DNA of 64,000 nucleotides, taken from Nodosilinea sp. FACHB-141. GTDB taxonomy: Bacteria > Cyanobacteriota > Cyanobacteriia > Phormidesmidales > Phormidesmidaceae. A program made the position numbers and the translations under genes. Location: the NCBI RefSeq assembly GCF_014696135.1, contig NZ_JACJPP010000007.1, positions 620,001 to 684,000 of the forward strand. The letters run 5' to 3'. A model generated the notes under the pieces. It ran no database searches. It worked only from the letters and a program-made list of their open reading frames with translations, and had not been told where the DNA came from. Within the stretch, counting starts at the first letter, position 1, and every line of letters begins with the position of its first letter. Of this stretch, positions 48,001 through 56,200 are shown piece after piece.

Positions 48001-49139
48001 CCCACGAGCTGAGGTCGCCCCTTAACCCTATTTTGGGCTGGTCGCAGCTGCTGCAAAAGCGATCGCCCGATGCCACCACGCTGACGCGAGGGCTACAGAC
48101 CATTGAGCGCAACGCCAAGCTGCAAACTCAGCTGATTGCCGATCTGCTCGATATGTCTCGCATTTTGCAGGGCAAGCTCAGCTTGGAGGTTGCGCCGGTA
48201 CAGCTTCAGACCGTCGTTGAAGCGGCGATGGAAACCGTGCGGCTGGCGGCGGAGGTCAAGGCCATCGACATGCGCACTCAGTTTGACCCTGCGGTTGCCC
48301 CTGTGATGGGCGATGCCGGGCGGCTACAGCAGGTGGTTTGGAACCTGCTAGCCAATGCGGTGAAGTTTACCCCTGAGGGCGGCCGCATTGAGATTCAGCT
48401 GCGGGCCATTATTCCAACTAACCATCAGGCTGGGTTACCCACTGCCAGTTCCCTGGCTCAGGCTGAGCTGACGGTGACTGATACCGGCAAGGGCATTGCC
48501 CCAGAAGTGTTGCCCTACATTTTTGAGCGCTTTCGCCAGGCCGACGGCAAGACTACGCGCCAGTTTGGTGGGCTGGGGCTGGGGTTGGCGATCGCCCGGC
48601 AGCTGGTTGAGCTGCACGGGGGCACAATCACCGTGGCTAGCTCTGGCGATAACCAGGGTGCTACGTTTACTGTACGTTTGCCCCTTCAGCGCCGCCTAAG
48701 CAATGGGTTGAATGGTACAGATCTTGCATCCCACCCACTAAGTTTGGGTCAGGCAAATACACTGGCCGGGATCCGCATTTTGGTAGTTGAAGACGAAGCC
48801 GATGCCCGAGAGCTGCTGGAGTTTGTACTAAAGCAGGCCGGGGCTACCGTCACCGCTGTGGCCTCTGCTGAAGAGGTGCTGAAACGGTTGCCTAGTTTGG
48901 ACGTAGACATCTTAGTCAGCGACATTGCCATGCCCCAAATGGATGGCTATATGCTGATGCAACAGATTCAGGCTGAGCTAAACCGTCAAGGCCAGCGCTG
49001 CAAAGCTATAGCGCTAACCGCCTATGCCAGCGATCTAGACCAGCGGCAGGCTCTCGCAGCGGGGTTCCAACGCCATATCAGCAAACCCTTTGAGTCTGCA
49101 GAACTGATTGAGGCGATCGCTACTCTAGCTGCTGAATAG
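45033..49139 (+). CDS. Hybrid sensor histidine kinase with GAF and PAS domains and C-terminal receiver
   Basis: A 1368-residue, apparently soluble sensor. Domains in order: GAF at about 20-160 (VPMALVSLVDESRAWFKSCYG, STFCSHAL), a second GAF-like region at about 170-325, a coiled coil near 330-375, three PAS domains spanning about 375-760, a third GAF at about 780-940, HisKA with His991 in SHELRSPLNP, a HATPase with N box NLLANAVKFTPEGG, G1 VTDTGKGIAP and G2 GLGLGLAIAR, and a receiver domain with Asp1297 in LVSDIAMPQMDGY. No membrane helix or bilin-binding Cys motif is evident. The signal is unknown. A single-domain regulator lies convergently downstream. Confidence 0.94.
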   Translation: MSSAPLPNDEAGRLEALRRYEILDTPPEAGFDRITALAARLFNVPMALVSLVDESRAWFKSCYGFEGQEIQRHSTFCSHALLSEEVLVVPEARHDSRFANNPLVQDEPGLRFYAGAPLCNQDGFILGTLCVLDTQPRDDFGPNQRAMLADLAAMVVDELDLRLAAHRVDAIDQALLTITQGVATQTGDAFFAALVLHLTQTLGVDYAYIGLVEGDGQEAIQTLAACAQGQLVENFEYLLHHTPCHQVLLKRELCCYSSGVRVQFPEATLLHPLGIDSYAAIPFFDPEGIPLGLLGVMDSKPWSNVQLIKALLPIFALRIATELDRQRTDAARLQVQQDLEHLVVQRTAELSQTNHQLQLEIEERRQAETALAKEQELLRVLLENVQAGIVACDEVGILSLFNQAARDFHGLPESPLPPDQWADYYDLYHPDGKTPLGKEAIPLFRALQGERVVDAEMVIAPKGDKARTVLASGQAIASPDSSSKGAVVVMHDITERKQMENALRDSEARLFSIFETIPNGVVILDAQGQLVSANSAAEKILRLTRSNLASRAYNDPAWVITAIDGQPFKEEDLPFAQVMRTGAAVHGVEHAITHDDGTQSILCINASPLFDTEGHIANVVASISDITAQKQAEATLQASEERYRSVIETVAEGIVLQHADGSIFTCNASAEEILGLTAEQMMGRSSLDSRWSCTYEDGSPFAGDQHPAMVTLRTGEPQSNVVMGVHRPDGTLTWISINTRPLFHPNDPTPLAVVASFSNITARKLAEAERAQLIREQAARLDAEVGQFRSALLVDISTTLASLLNHTDTLERVADRVVPFFADWCAIDLLHLTQGPGQSLERVAMAHCDQTKVELGWQLHRQYPPSLDAPEGVPKILCTGQTQLVVEIPPAMLEAAAHDAKHLRLLQELGLKSCIIAPLIARGQTLGAISFVMAETGRRYTANDLALAENIAHQVAIAVDNARLYQAEQTARNEAEAANRIKDEFLAVLSHELRSPLNPILGWSQLLQKRSPDATTLTRGLQTIERNAKLQTQLIADLLDMSRILQGKLSLEVAPVQLQTVVEAAMETVRLAAEVKAIDMRTQFDPAVAPVMGDAGRLQQVVWNLLANAVKFTPEGGRIEIQLRAIIPTNHQAGLPTASSLAQAELTVTDTGKGIAPEVLPYIFERFRQADGKTTRQFGGLGLGLAIARQLVELHGGTITVASSGDNQGATFTVRLPLQRRLSNGLNGTDLASHPLSLGQANTLAGIRILVVEDEADARELLEFVLKQAGATVTAVASAEEVLKRLPSLDVDILVSDIAMPQMDGYMLMQQIQAELNRQGQRCKAIALTAYASDLDQRQALAAGFQRHISKPFESAELIEAIATLAAE

Positions 49140-49595
49140 ATATAGCTAACCCTCTTTGAAGGTAAAGCTGATTCATAGTCACCAAACAGACTTCTGTGTT
49201 GCAGTTCAGCCTTGTACTTGTCGCCAGAACTGTAGATTAATTCGAAACGTTAGCATCCAGTTTCTATTAACAAAAAGACAAAAGTGAAAGGTTGAAAAGT
49301 TCAAAGTGTGGTGTGTTTCTAAGACTTTAAAACTTACGCTTTGAGCCTTTCCAGTTCATAACAACGGAGGCGGTGGCTTACTAATAGGCTTGAGCCAATG
49401 TCAAACACCCCTTCACGTTTTAGCTAAACGCTTCGTCACTATGCTGAGTCTAGAAACGCAGTACAGCCAGCTATTTCATGGATAGCCTTTTATACGAAAT
49501 CCGATTTGGCAAACCCCGATTCACAATCAGGAACCCTGTAGGGGCGTAGCATGCTACGCCCCTACGAATCAGGGGTATTTATTCGGGTTTGGGTA
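49140..49595. other. Intergenic region between kinase and response regulator
   Basis: A 456-bp gap between convergent genes. It contains a T/A-rich imperfect mirror around 49280-49350 (AAAGGTTGAAAAGTTCAAAG and ACGCTTTGAGCCTTT) and a perfect palindrome at 49538-49565. No gene is seen. Confidence 0.5.
49538..49565. repeat. Perfect 28-bp GTAGGGGC palindrome
   Basis: GTAGGGGCGTAGCA at 49538-49551 is followed directly by its complement TGCTACGCCCCTAC at 49552-49565. The motif GTAGGGGC...GCCCCTAC is one I associate with dispersed cyanobacterial intergenic repeats. A related copy with a different core is at 52627-52655. Confidence 0.75.
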
Positions 49596-49985
49596 TTAGT
49601 GGTGATGGTTGGCTTCAAGCAGGGCTGCAACCTTGGTGAGCAACTGGTCAAACTCGATCGGCTTGCGAATAAAATTGTTGGGCTCCAACGCCAGCCCTTG
49701 ACTGGTTTGGAGAGTGTCATAGGCTGTAACAATCAAAATTGGCATTTGAGGGAGGGCGGGATTTTGCCGGATCTTTTTAGTGACTTCATAGCCATTCATA
49801 TCTGGCATCATCACATCCATCAAAATTAGGTCGGGAGGAGCATTCTCAACCTTGGCTAGAGCCGATCCACCATTGCCGGCGGTCTCAACTTCATAGCCTT
49901 CTGTTTCTAAAACAGTTCTCAACAAAAACAAATTATCTTCTATGTCATCGACGACAAGAATACGAAAATCAGAGGGGGTACACAC
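49596..49985 (-). CDS. Single-domain response regulator
   Basis: A 129-residue receiver-only protein. It has the acidic pair in ILVVDDIEDN, phospho-acceptor Asp in LILMDVMMPDMNGYEV, the Thr in LIVTAYD and the Lys in FIRKPIEF. No output domain follows, so it should act by protein-protein contact or as a phosphate relay. The start is GTG at 49985. It is convergent with the large hybrid kinase, a natural but unproven partner. The protein ends in three histidines. Confidence 0.9.
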   Translation of the reverse strand: MCTPSDFRILVVDDIEDNLFLLRTVLETEGYEVETAGNGGSALAKVENAPPDLILMDVMMPDMNGYEVTKKIRQNPALPQMPILIVTAYDTLQTSQGLALEPNNFIRKPIEFDQLLTKVAALLEANHHH

Positions 49986-50078
49986 AGCAAAGGTTTTAAA
50001 CAGGATTATATGATTACAGCTAGTTTAATGGATAAGCCATTCTACTTACCTCGAACTTGAGGCACAGATCAAAGTCAT

Positions 50079-50107
50079 AAAAAAGGTAGGCATAAGCCTA
50101 CCTTTTT
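50079..50107. terminator. Terminator after the membrane protein gene
   Basis: GGTAGGC and GCCTACC form a stem around ATAA, flanked by AAAAAA and TTTTT, 37 bp past the stop of the gene at 50144. The flanking tracts make it work in both directions. Confidence 0.85.
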
Positions 50108-50143
50108 ACTGTCTGCTGTGTTGACAATTAACCGCGGGCGTTG

Positions 50144-50818
50144 TTAGCGAGGAGCAGCGCCGTAGGTGCGGGGGCTACGAGCACCGGTAGCGGCACCAGC
50201 AAGGGAAGCCACTAGGCCCAGCAGAGACCCTAGAGCAAATGACCAACCAACCTTGGCAGCATTGCCAGCAATGTTTTGGGCTTGCTCTTGACTCACGTTG
50301 GGGTCAGCGGCATTGGGCAGAGCATCGGTGGGCACCTGATTAACGACGGCGTCGGCTCCTTGGGCTACTAGACCAAAAGCACCAGCTACGCCACTCGAAA
50401 GCAGCCAGGCGCTAACGGCCAGGGTAGTTGCCCATAAAATAGCACCGTTGAGCAAAGCGGTTTTGCGGTTCATGGGGCCGCAGGCGCGAGAGGTAACGTA
50501 GCCGCCTAAGAACAAGGCAATCAGCAGGCTGATAATCGACCAGATGCCTACGGCAGTACCAACGTCGCCGGCGTTACTTTGGGCAGCATCTGAGCCAGCT
50601 ATATTGGTGAGGCCCACGGCCGCACCTAAGGCAGTAAGCACGAGCTGAGTGGCGATCGCCACAACTAGACCGGCAATAATTGGACCCCAGCGTACCAGGT
50701 CATGGTAGCCGGTAACGGCAACGGGCGCTGCGTCTGCTATGCGCTGGCCTGGAACGGTACCGTAAGCAGGCTCTTCTCTGTAAGCACCGGAAGCACCGGG
50801 TTCATTGGTGTAGGACAT
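50144..50818 (-). CDS. Four-helix membrane protein of unknown function sharing a module with the repeat protein
   Basis: I do not recognise a function for this 224-residue protein. A hydrophilic N-terminal tail (1-40) is followed by hydrophobic segments at about 46-71, 88-108, 122-148 and 188-212. The first helix GLVVAIATQLVLTALGAAVGLT and the block GIWSIISLLIALFLGG closely resemble the N-terminal membrane region of the 1024-residue protein at 53204-56278. Between helices 3 and 4 lies a polar segment with DPNVSQEQAQNIAG. ATG at 50818 follows GAGAGG. It lies next to glgC but on the other strand. Confidence 0.8.
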   Translation of the reverse strand: MSYTNEPGASGAYREEPAYGTVPGQRIADAAPVAVTGYHDLVRWGPIIAGLVVAIATQLVLTALGAAVGLTNIAGSDAAQSNAGDVGTAVGIWSIISLLIALFLGGYVTSRACGPMNRKTALLNGAILWATTLAVSAWLLSSGVAGAFGLVAQGADAVVNQVPTDALPNAADPNVSQEQAQNIAGNAAKVGWSFALGSLLGLVASLAGAATGARSPRTYGAAPR

Positions 50819-51207
50819 GGAAACTCTTTACCTCTCTGTAGGACAACGCTAGGGGTTGATAAATCTTGTCCCCAATTTATGACGTTGTTTGGATGTGGCC
50901 ATCTACACAGAGACACAAACTAAAACACCTAAAGAGGTAGATGCGGTGCAACGTATTGAGATGTCTAAAAGAGACTTAAACTACCCTACTGGTAGGAGCA
51001 AAAAGCGTAAAAGAGGCAATAAGAACATTGTTAGATTTTTTATTTACAAAAAGCAAGCAGCTCACCTTAGCAATTCTGCCCTTAGGTGTATGCCTCAAAT
51101 GGGGTAATACTCCACCCTAGGAAAAGCTGCCAAGCGGCGATCGCCCTTTGGTGGGTGAGTTGGGCGGTTAGTTGTCGTGGCGATCGAGCGTGATTTAAGG
51201 AGATGCT
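50819..51207. other. Divergent intergenic region upstream of glgC
   Basis: A 389-bp gap between the membrane protein gene and glgC. It has a purine-rich A/T stretch around 50950-51060 and two HIP1-like sites near 51139 and 51180, and ends in the AAGGAGA ribosome site of glgC. No gene is convincing. Confidence 0.5.
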
Positions 51208-52497
51208 GTGAATAAAGTATTAGGTATTGTGCTGGGCGGCGGTGCTGGAACCCGTCTCTATCCCCTGACCAAGACCCGGGCCAAGCCGGCGGTGCCCCTA
51301 GGTGGCAAACATAGGCTAATCGATATTCCCATTAGCAACTGCATCAACTCAGGTATCTCAAAAATTTACGTTCTCACTCAGTTTAACTCGGCTTCACTGA
51401 ATGCACATATTTCTCGGGCCTACAGTTTTTCAGGCTTTCAGCAAGGTTTTGTAGAAGTATTGGCAGCCCAGCAAACCCCAGAAAATTTAGACTGGTTTCA
51501 GGGTACTGCCGATGCCGTGCGACAGTATCTGCCGCGCTTTGAAGACATGGATGTAGACGAGTATTTAATCTTGTCGGGCGACCACCTATATCGCATGGAC
51601 TACAGCGATTTTGTGGAGCATCATCGACGCACCAACGCTGACATTACCCTGTCGGTGCTGCCGGTTGATGAGGCTCACGCCTCCAGTTTTGGGTTGATGA
51701 AAATTGACGATTCGGGTCGCATCATTAACTTTAGCGAAAAGCCCAAGGGTGATGCCCTCAAGGAGATGCAGGTCGATACGACCACCCTAGGCCTTTCCCC
51801 AGAAGGGGCCAAAGAAAAGCCATACATTGCCTCTATGGGCATCTATTTGTTTAAGCGAGACGTGTTAATCGATCTGCTTAAACAGAAGCCTGAATCACCT
51901 GATTTTGGTAAAGAGATTATTCCAAATTCTGCAAAAGATCACAATGTGCAGGCCTATCTCTTTAACGATTATTGGGAAGACATTGGTACGATCGAGTCGT
52001 TCTTTAACGCCAATTTGGCTCTAGTTAAGCAGCCTAACCCGCTGTTTAGCTTTTACGATGAGTCGGCCCCTATCTATACTCGCGCTCGCTACCTGCCACC
52101 TACCAAACACCTTAAGTGTGATATCACCGAGTCGATGATTAGCGAGGGCTGCATTCTTAAGGAGTGCCGCATTACCAACTCAATTATTGGCATTCGCTCT
52201 CGCATTGAGTCGGGCTGCACCATTCAAGACAGCCTGATTATGGGAGCTGACTATTACCAAGACAACTTTGAGCGCCGTGGTAGTTGTGACACGGCTAGAG
52301 TTCCCCTTGGTATTGGTGCCAACACCACCATTCAGCATGCCATTGTCGATAAGAATGCCCGCATTGGTTGCAATGTGCAAATTCTCAATAAAGACCGTGT
52401 TGAAGAGGCCGAACGCGAAGATGAAGGATTTTACATTCGCAGCGGTATTGTTGTTGTTCTGAGGGGGGCCGTTATCCCTGACGACACGATTATTTAG
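51208..52497 (+). CDS. glgC: Glucose-1-phosphate adenylyltransferase
   Basis: Makes ADP-glucose for glycogen; in cyanobacteria it is regulated by 3-phosphoglycerate and phosphate. It has 429 residues. The nucleotide motif [23 protein letters not shown] is at the N-terminus, with [11 protein letters not shown], the substrate lysine region [10 protein letters not shown], and a left-handed helix domain at the C-terminus ending [20 protein letters not shown]. The start is GTG at 51208, eight bases after AAGGAG. A strong terminator follows. Confidence 0.97.
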   Translation: MNKVLGIVLGGGAGTRLYPLTKTRAKPAVPLGGKHRLIDIPISNCINSGISKIYVLTQFNSASLNAHISRAYSFSGFQQGFVEVLAAQQTPENLDWFQGTADAVRQYLPRFEDMDVDEYLILSGDHLYRMDYSDFVEHHRRTNADITLSVLPVDEAHASSFGLMKIDDSGRIINFSEKPKGDALKEMQVDTTTLGLSPEGAKEKPYIASMGIYLFKRDVLIDLLKQKPESPDFGKEIIPNSAKDHNVQAYLFNDYWEDIGTIESFFNANLALVKQPNPLFSFYDESAPIYTRARYLPPTKHLKCDITESMISEGCILKECRITNSIIGIRSRIESGCTIQDSLIMGADYYQDNFERRGSCDTARVPLGIGANTTIQHAIVDKNARIGCNVQILNKDRVEEAEREDEGFYIRSGIVVVLRGAVIPDDTII

Positions 52498-52525
52498 GCT
52501 GAGCTAGCTAAGTAGTGTAAACCAC

Positions 52526-52563
52526 AAAAAAGAGGCTCTGGTCGCGACCAGAGCCTCTTTTTT
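52526..52563. terminator. glgC terminator
   Basis: A perfect 38-bp palindrome with core GAGGCTCTGGTC / GACCAGAGCCTC, starting with AAAAAA and ending with TTTTTT. It lies 28 bp past the glgC stop and is symmetrical. Confidence 0.95.
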
Positions 52564-52626
52564 GGCACGTTGTTATGGCTGAATCGAACATACTGAGAAT
52601 GTTCATTGGATTAGGGCAGGTTCGGC

Positions 52627-52655
52627 GTAGGGGCATTGCACTGCAATGCCCTTAC
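52627..52655. repeat. GTAGGGGC palindrome, second copy
   Basis: GTAGGGGCATTGCA (52627-52640), a central C, then TGCAATGCCCTTAC (52642-52655), complementary but for one mismatch. It shares its outer eight bases with the copy at 49538 while the inner arms differ, yet both stay self-complementary. Confidence 0.7.
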
Positions 52656-52994
52656 CAGAGAAGTTTGCCTATCAAGGTGTCCTAACTAAATCAACTGCTG
52701 CAATAGGGCGTTGATAACTATACTTAAGACCATAGTTATCACCACTGGCAAAATTTGGGCCTGTGCACTGGTGTATAGCCATTGCTCCGAGAGGTTACCC
52801 AGAGTGTCCTAACTGGTATGACCGAGGATGGCTCTGGGAGTGAAGTCTGACGTTCTGGGTTGCCTTGGCAATACTGCCGCTGCGATCGCTCTCCAGGATG
52901 GAATACTAGGCCGTCTCAAGTTTGCCTGCGGCATTCCCTTGCTGCGTGAAGTGAGCCTAATGCTGAATGTCACGCGTTTTAGGACGATCTCTGT

Positions 52995-53087
52995 AACTCA
53001 CTAGCTTTTGAAAAGGGGGTAAAAGTCTTGCTTTTTAAGGGGGATCCTCACTTTTTCTGTTGTAAGAAACAGAACTTTTCAGACACC
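52995..53087. mobile_element. Diverged MITE-like relic
   Basis: Read on the minus strand from 53087 it begins GGTGTCTGAAAAGTTC and continues through AAAAAGTGAGGATCCCCCTT. This parallels the right end of the element at 28187-28316, which reads GGTGTTTGAAAAATTC and then AAAAGTGGGAATCCCCCT. The other end is eroded. It has no coding capacity. Confidence 0.5.
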
Positions 53088-53143
53088 AATTAGACCTTTG
53101 CAATTCATTGTTGGGTAGTTTGCATTGACGCGAGCAATAAAAA

Positions 53144-53172
53144 GGGCGATCGCGCTACTAACGCGATCGCCC
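53144..53172 (-). terminator. Terminator of the repeat-protein gene, built from two HIP1 octamers
   Basis: GGGCGATCGCG (53144-53154) pairs perfectly with CGCGATCGCCC (53162-53172) around a seven-base loop. On the minus strand TTTTTATTG follows. Each arm contains one GCGATCGC. It lies 32 bp past the stop of the gene at 53204. Confidence 0.85.
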
Positions 53173-53203
53173 CTATCTGTCGGTGTTCTGTATCTAGCTG
53201 TAT

Positions 53204-56200
53204 CTAGGTCCCGGCTGCCCAACCGCCGCCGATAGCAGCAAAGATGGCTGAAATCGTAGCGGTAGCAAAGATCCACCAGGAGGCCGCGGCGGCGGTTTTA
53301 CGGGTGTCTTCCACCTGCTGGTAGGCCTGGTGCTTGATCTCGCTCAAGCGGCTCTCAACCGCATGTTCGAGCTGTTCGGCTTTGCTTAAAGCGCTGTTAC
53401 GGACATCTTCGATCTGGTCGATGATGCGGTTGGCATCGGTCTCTGAGATCGCATCGTGGGAACTCATAAGTGCTACCAACGTGCCGCGATCGACTTGACC
53501 GAGACGTACCTTGAGAGACTCAAAACCTGCTTGAGGGTCATCCAAAAGTTGCTGCAAATCGCGGCGGATGCCGTAGTAGTTGAGTTCGGGGCGACCTAGG
53601 GAGTCAAGATAGTTGCGAATTCGGGACATAATGCCGCTCACAACCGACGTAACCCGCGCCTGCACATTGCGAATTTGGGAGACGACCTGGTTCCGCACCG
53701 ACAGCACCTGATCGACCGCCGCCTCAGCCTCAGCCTGAGTCATATCGGGGCGCTGGGCCAGCAGAGCCACAACGGTATCGCGGTCGATTCTCGACAGGCG
53801 AGCTTGCAAACGCTCGGCCCCTAGGCGGGGATCGTTGAGCAGCAGCTTAAGATCGCGCTTAATGTCGTCAGGATTCAGCGCTGCTTTATCGGTGTTGCGC
53901 AGGTAGTCTTCCAAAGCCGTCTCGAAAGAGACAACCTGGGCCTGGGCCCGACGAGCCAGCCGCTGAGGCATGTGCAGAATATCGCGAACGGTACCCAGCA
54001 CATCGTCAATAATGCGATTGGCTTCTGCCTCGCTGAGGTCTTCACGCTGGCTGAGCAACTGCACCAGGGTGTCGCGGTCCATGGCCGACAGGCGATCGCG
54101 CATGGCCCCCATCCCCGCCTGAGGATTGTTCACCAGTAGCTCTAAGTCGCGCTTAATGCCCTCGGGGTTAAGCTCGGGCTTGCCAGTTTCGAGCAGATAG
54201 CGCTCGATGGCACTGGTGGCTTCGTCGTACTTAGCCTTGGCCTGGGCCGTTAGTGCGCCCGGCGCATTAACCGTCTTGTACCAGGTCGATTCAACCTGGT
54301 CGAGGGTGCGGTTGATCTCAGCCTCAGAGAGATCTTGACGCTGGTTGAGCAATTGCACCAGGGTGTCGCGATCGAACTGGGCCAGGCGCTGACGCAGGCG
54401 ATGGACCCCAGCATCGGGTTCGTGCAGCAGGGTAGCAATGTCGGCCTTGATGCCCTCAGGGTTAAGCTCAGCTTTGTTGGTGTTTTGCAGGTAGTGCTGT
54501 AACCCCATCCACTGGTTCTCAACTCGGGCTTTGGCTGCAGATTGCAGCCCGGCGGCATTAGCCCGCACGTTGTTCATCACCCCTTCTAAACGGCTAGCAA
54601 CAGCCTGAATTTCTGCCTCACTCAGATCGCCACGGGTGCTCAGGGTCTGGGTAAGAGCCTCATAAGTAAAGGGCGAGAACCGCTCTTGCAGGTCATCAGC
54701 ATCGGCGTAGGGATCGTCTAGTAGGCTGCTAAAGGCGCTGGCACCCGTTTCAGATAGCAGCTCTTCGCGCGGAGTTTGACGCAGGAACGTATAGACCTTG
54801 GTCTGTGCATCCTTAGCCGCTTCGAGGCGATAGCGCTCAGAAACTTCGCCCAGGGCTTGAGTCCGCACGACTTCAAGCTGGCGCGAGACCTCGGCAATTT
54901 CGCTCTTAGTTAGCAGCCCCCGCGAAGCCAAAAGCTCGGCGAAGAATGATTGATCCAAGTTCATTAGCTCTTGGCGCATCAGACCGGGGTCGGCAAAGGG
55001 ATCGTAAATGACATCCCAAAACTCTTTCTGCATGCGCTGGGTGTTGAGCTGCCATGGGTAGGCGTTGAGTAGGTAGGTCTCAACGTCGGCTCTAACCACA
55101 CTGTAGCGATCGCTGCCGCTTACCTCGCTGGTAACCGTGTCAACCTGGCTGGTGACCTCGTTCTTGAGCTGCTTGAAGCGATCGCTAATTTTTTGCACGT
55201 CTAGGTCGGAGAGGTCGGCTCGACCCATCACAACACCCATCAAGGTGGTTAGCCCCTGGTTGAGCGGGTTAGTCTTAGCCTCCTTGCCCTTACGCTGCTG
55301 GCGCATTTCGCCAAGAAACTCGTCTAGGCGGCTGCCCAGCGATTCGGCCAACAGTTCCTCTGGGTGGGCTGACTTGAGGTAGTTGACCAGTTCACCCAAG
55401 CTGTCGCCGCCGGAAGCTTTGCCCAGAGCCTTGCTCCAGGTTCCATAGAGGCGATCGGCAATGCGGCTGGCTTCTTTGCGGGAGAGGTCGGTGCGGCTGC
55501 TGACGAGCTTCTCGAAGCTGTCGCGGTTGAGCTGAGATAGGGTGTCGCGATCGGCGATCGAAGTCAGATCAGACTCGCGAAGCAGGCGCTCAAACTCAGC
55601 TTCTAACCCTTCAATATCTAAAGAAGGGGAGGCGAGAGAAGTAACGTACTCTTGCAGAGTGTCTTTGATATCTTTACCTGACCAACCGGCAGTGAGTTCG
55701 CGGCGCACAGCGGCAGCGGTGGCTTCGGCGGTCTCGATCAGCTGGTTGCTAGCCATCTTGGCACCCATGGCCCCGGTAGCAGCCCCCATCAGCGACTGAA
55801 AACTAGAGGTGGCAGTCTTAACCACCGACCCAATTAGCGACCCAACGGTGGTTGAGCTGAACCAAAACAGCAGGCAAAAGTAGGTGCCCCACACCACCAA
55901 CCCGGTGATGGCGCCTAGCAGCGCGCTGGTGTAAAGGCTGAGCTTAACGGCTAAAAAGCAGGCAAAAAAGAGGGCCAAACTAACCGTGATTAAGGTCCAA
56001 AGGCCAAATTTGGTGGCAATTTTTTTGTCACCGCTACCAGAGCTGCTGCTACTGCTGCTACTCGATGAAGACTGGCCGATGTAGGTGAGGCCAGCGGCGA
56101 CCGACAGGTTGGTTAGCAAAAGCTGGAAGCCAAAGGCCAAAATTACGCCCGAAAGTAGGGCGATAAAAAACTGGGGGCCAGAAAAAATTAGGGAGGCCTC

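Larger units (their letters stand above)
52498..53203. other. Long intergenic region after glgC
   Basis: A 706-bp gap between convergent genes. In order it holds the glgC terminator (52526-52563), a GTAGGGGC palindrome (52627-52655), about 330 bp in which I see nothing, a diverged MITE-like sequence (52995-53087) and the HIP1-bearing terminator (53144-53172) of the repeat-protein gene. No gene is seen. Confidence 0.65.

Noticed and set aside
50889-51107. Possible 72-residue basic protein upstream of glgC
   Set aside because: The lysine/arginine-rich content follows from an A/G-rich non-coding stretch. No start signal or family resemblance.
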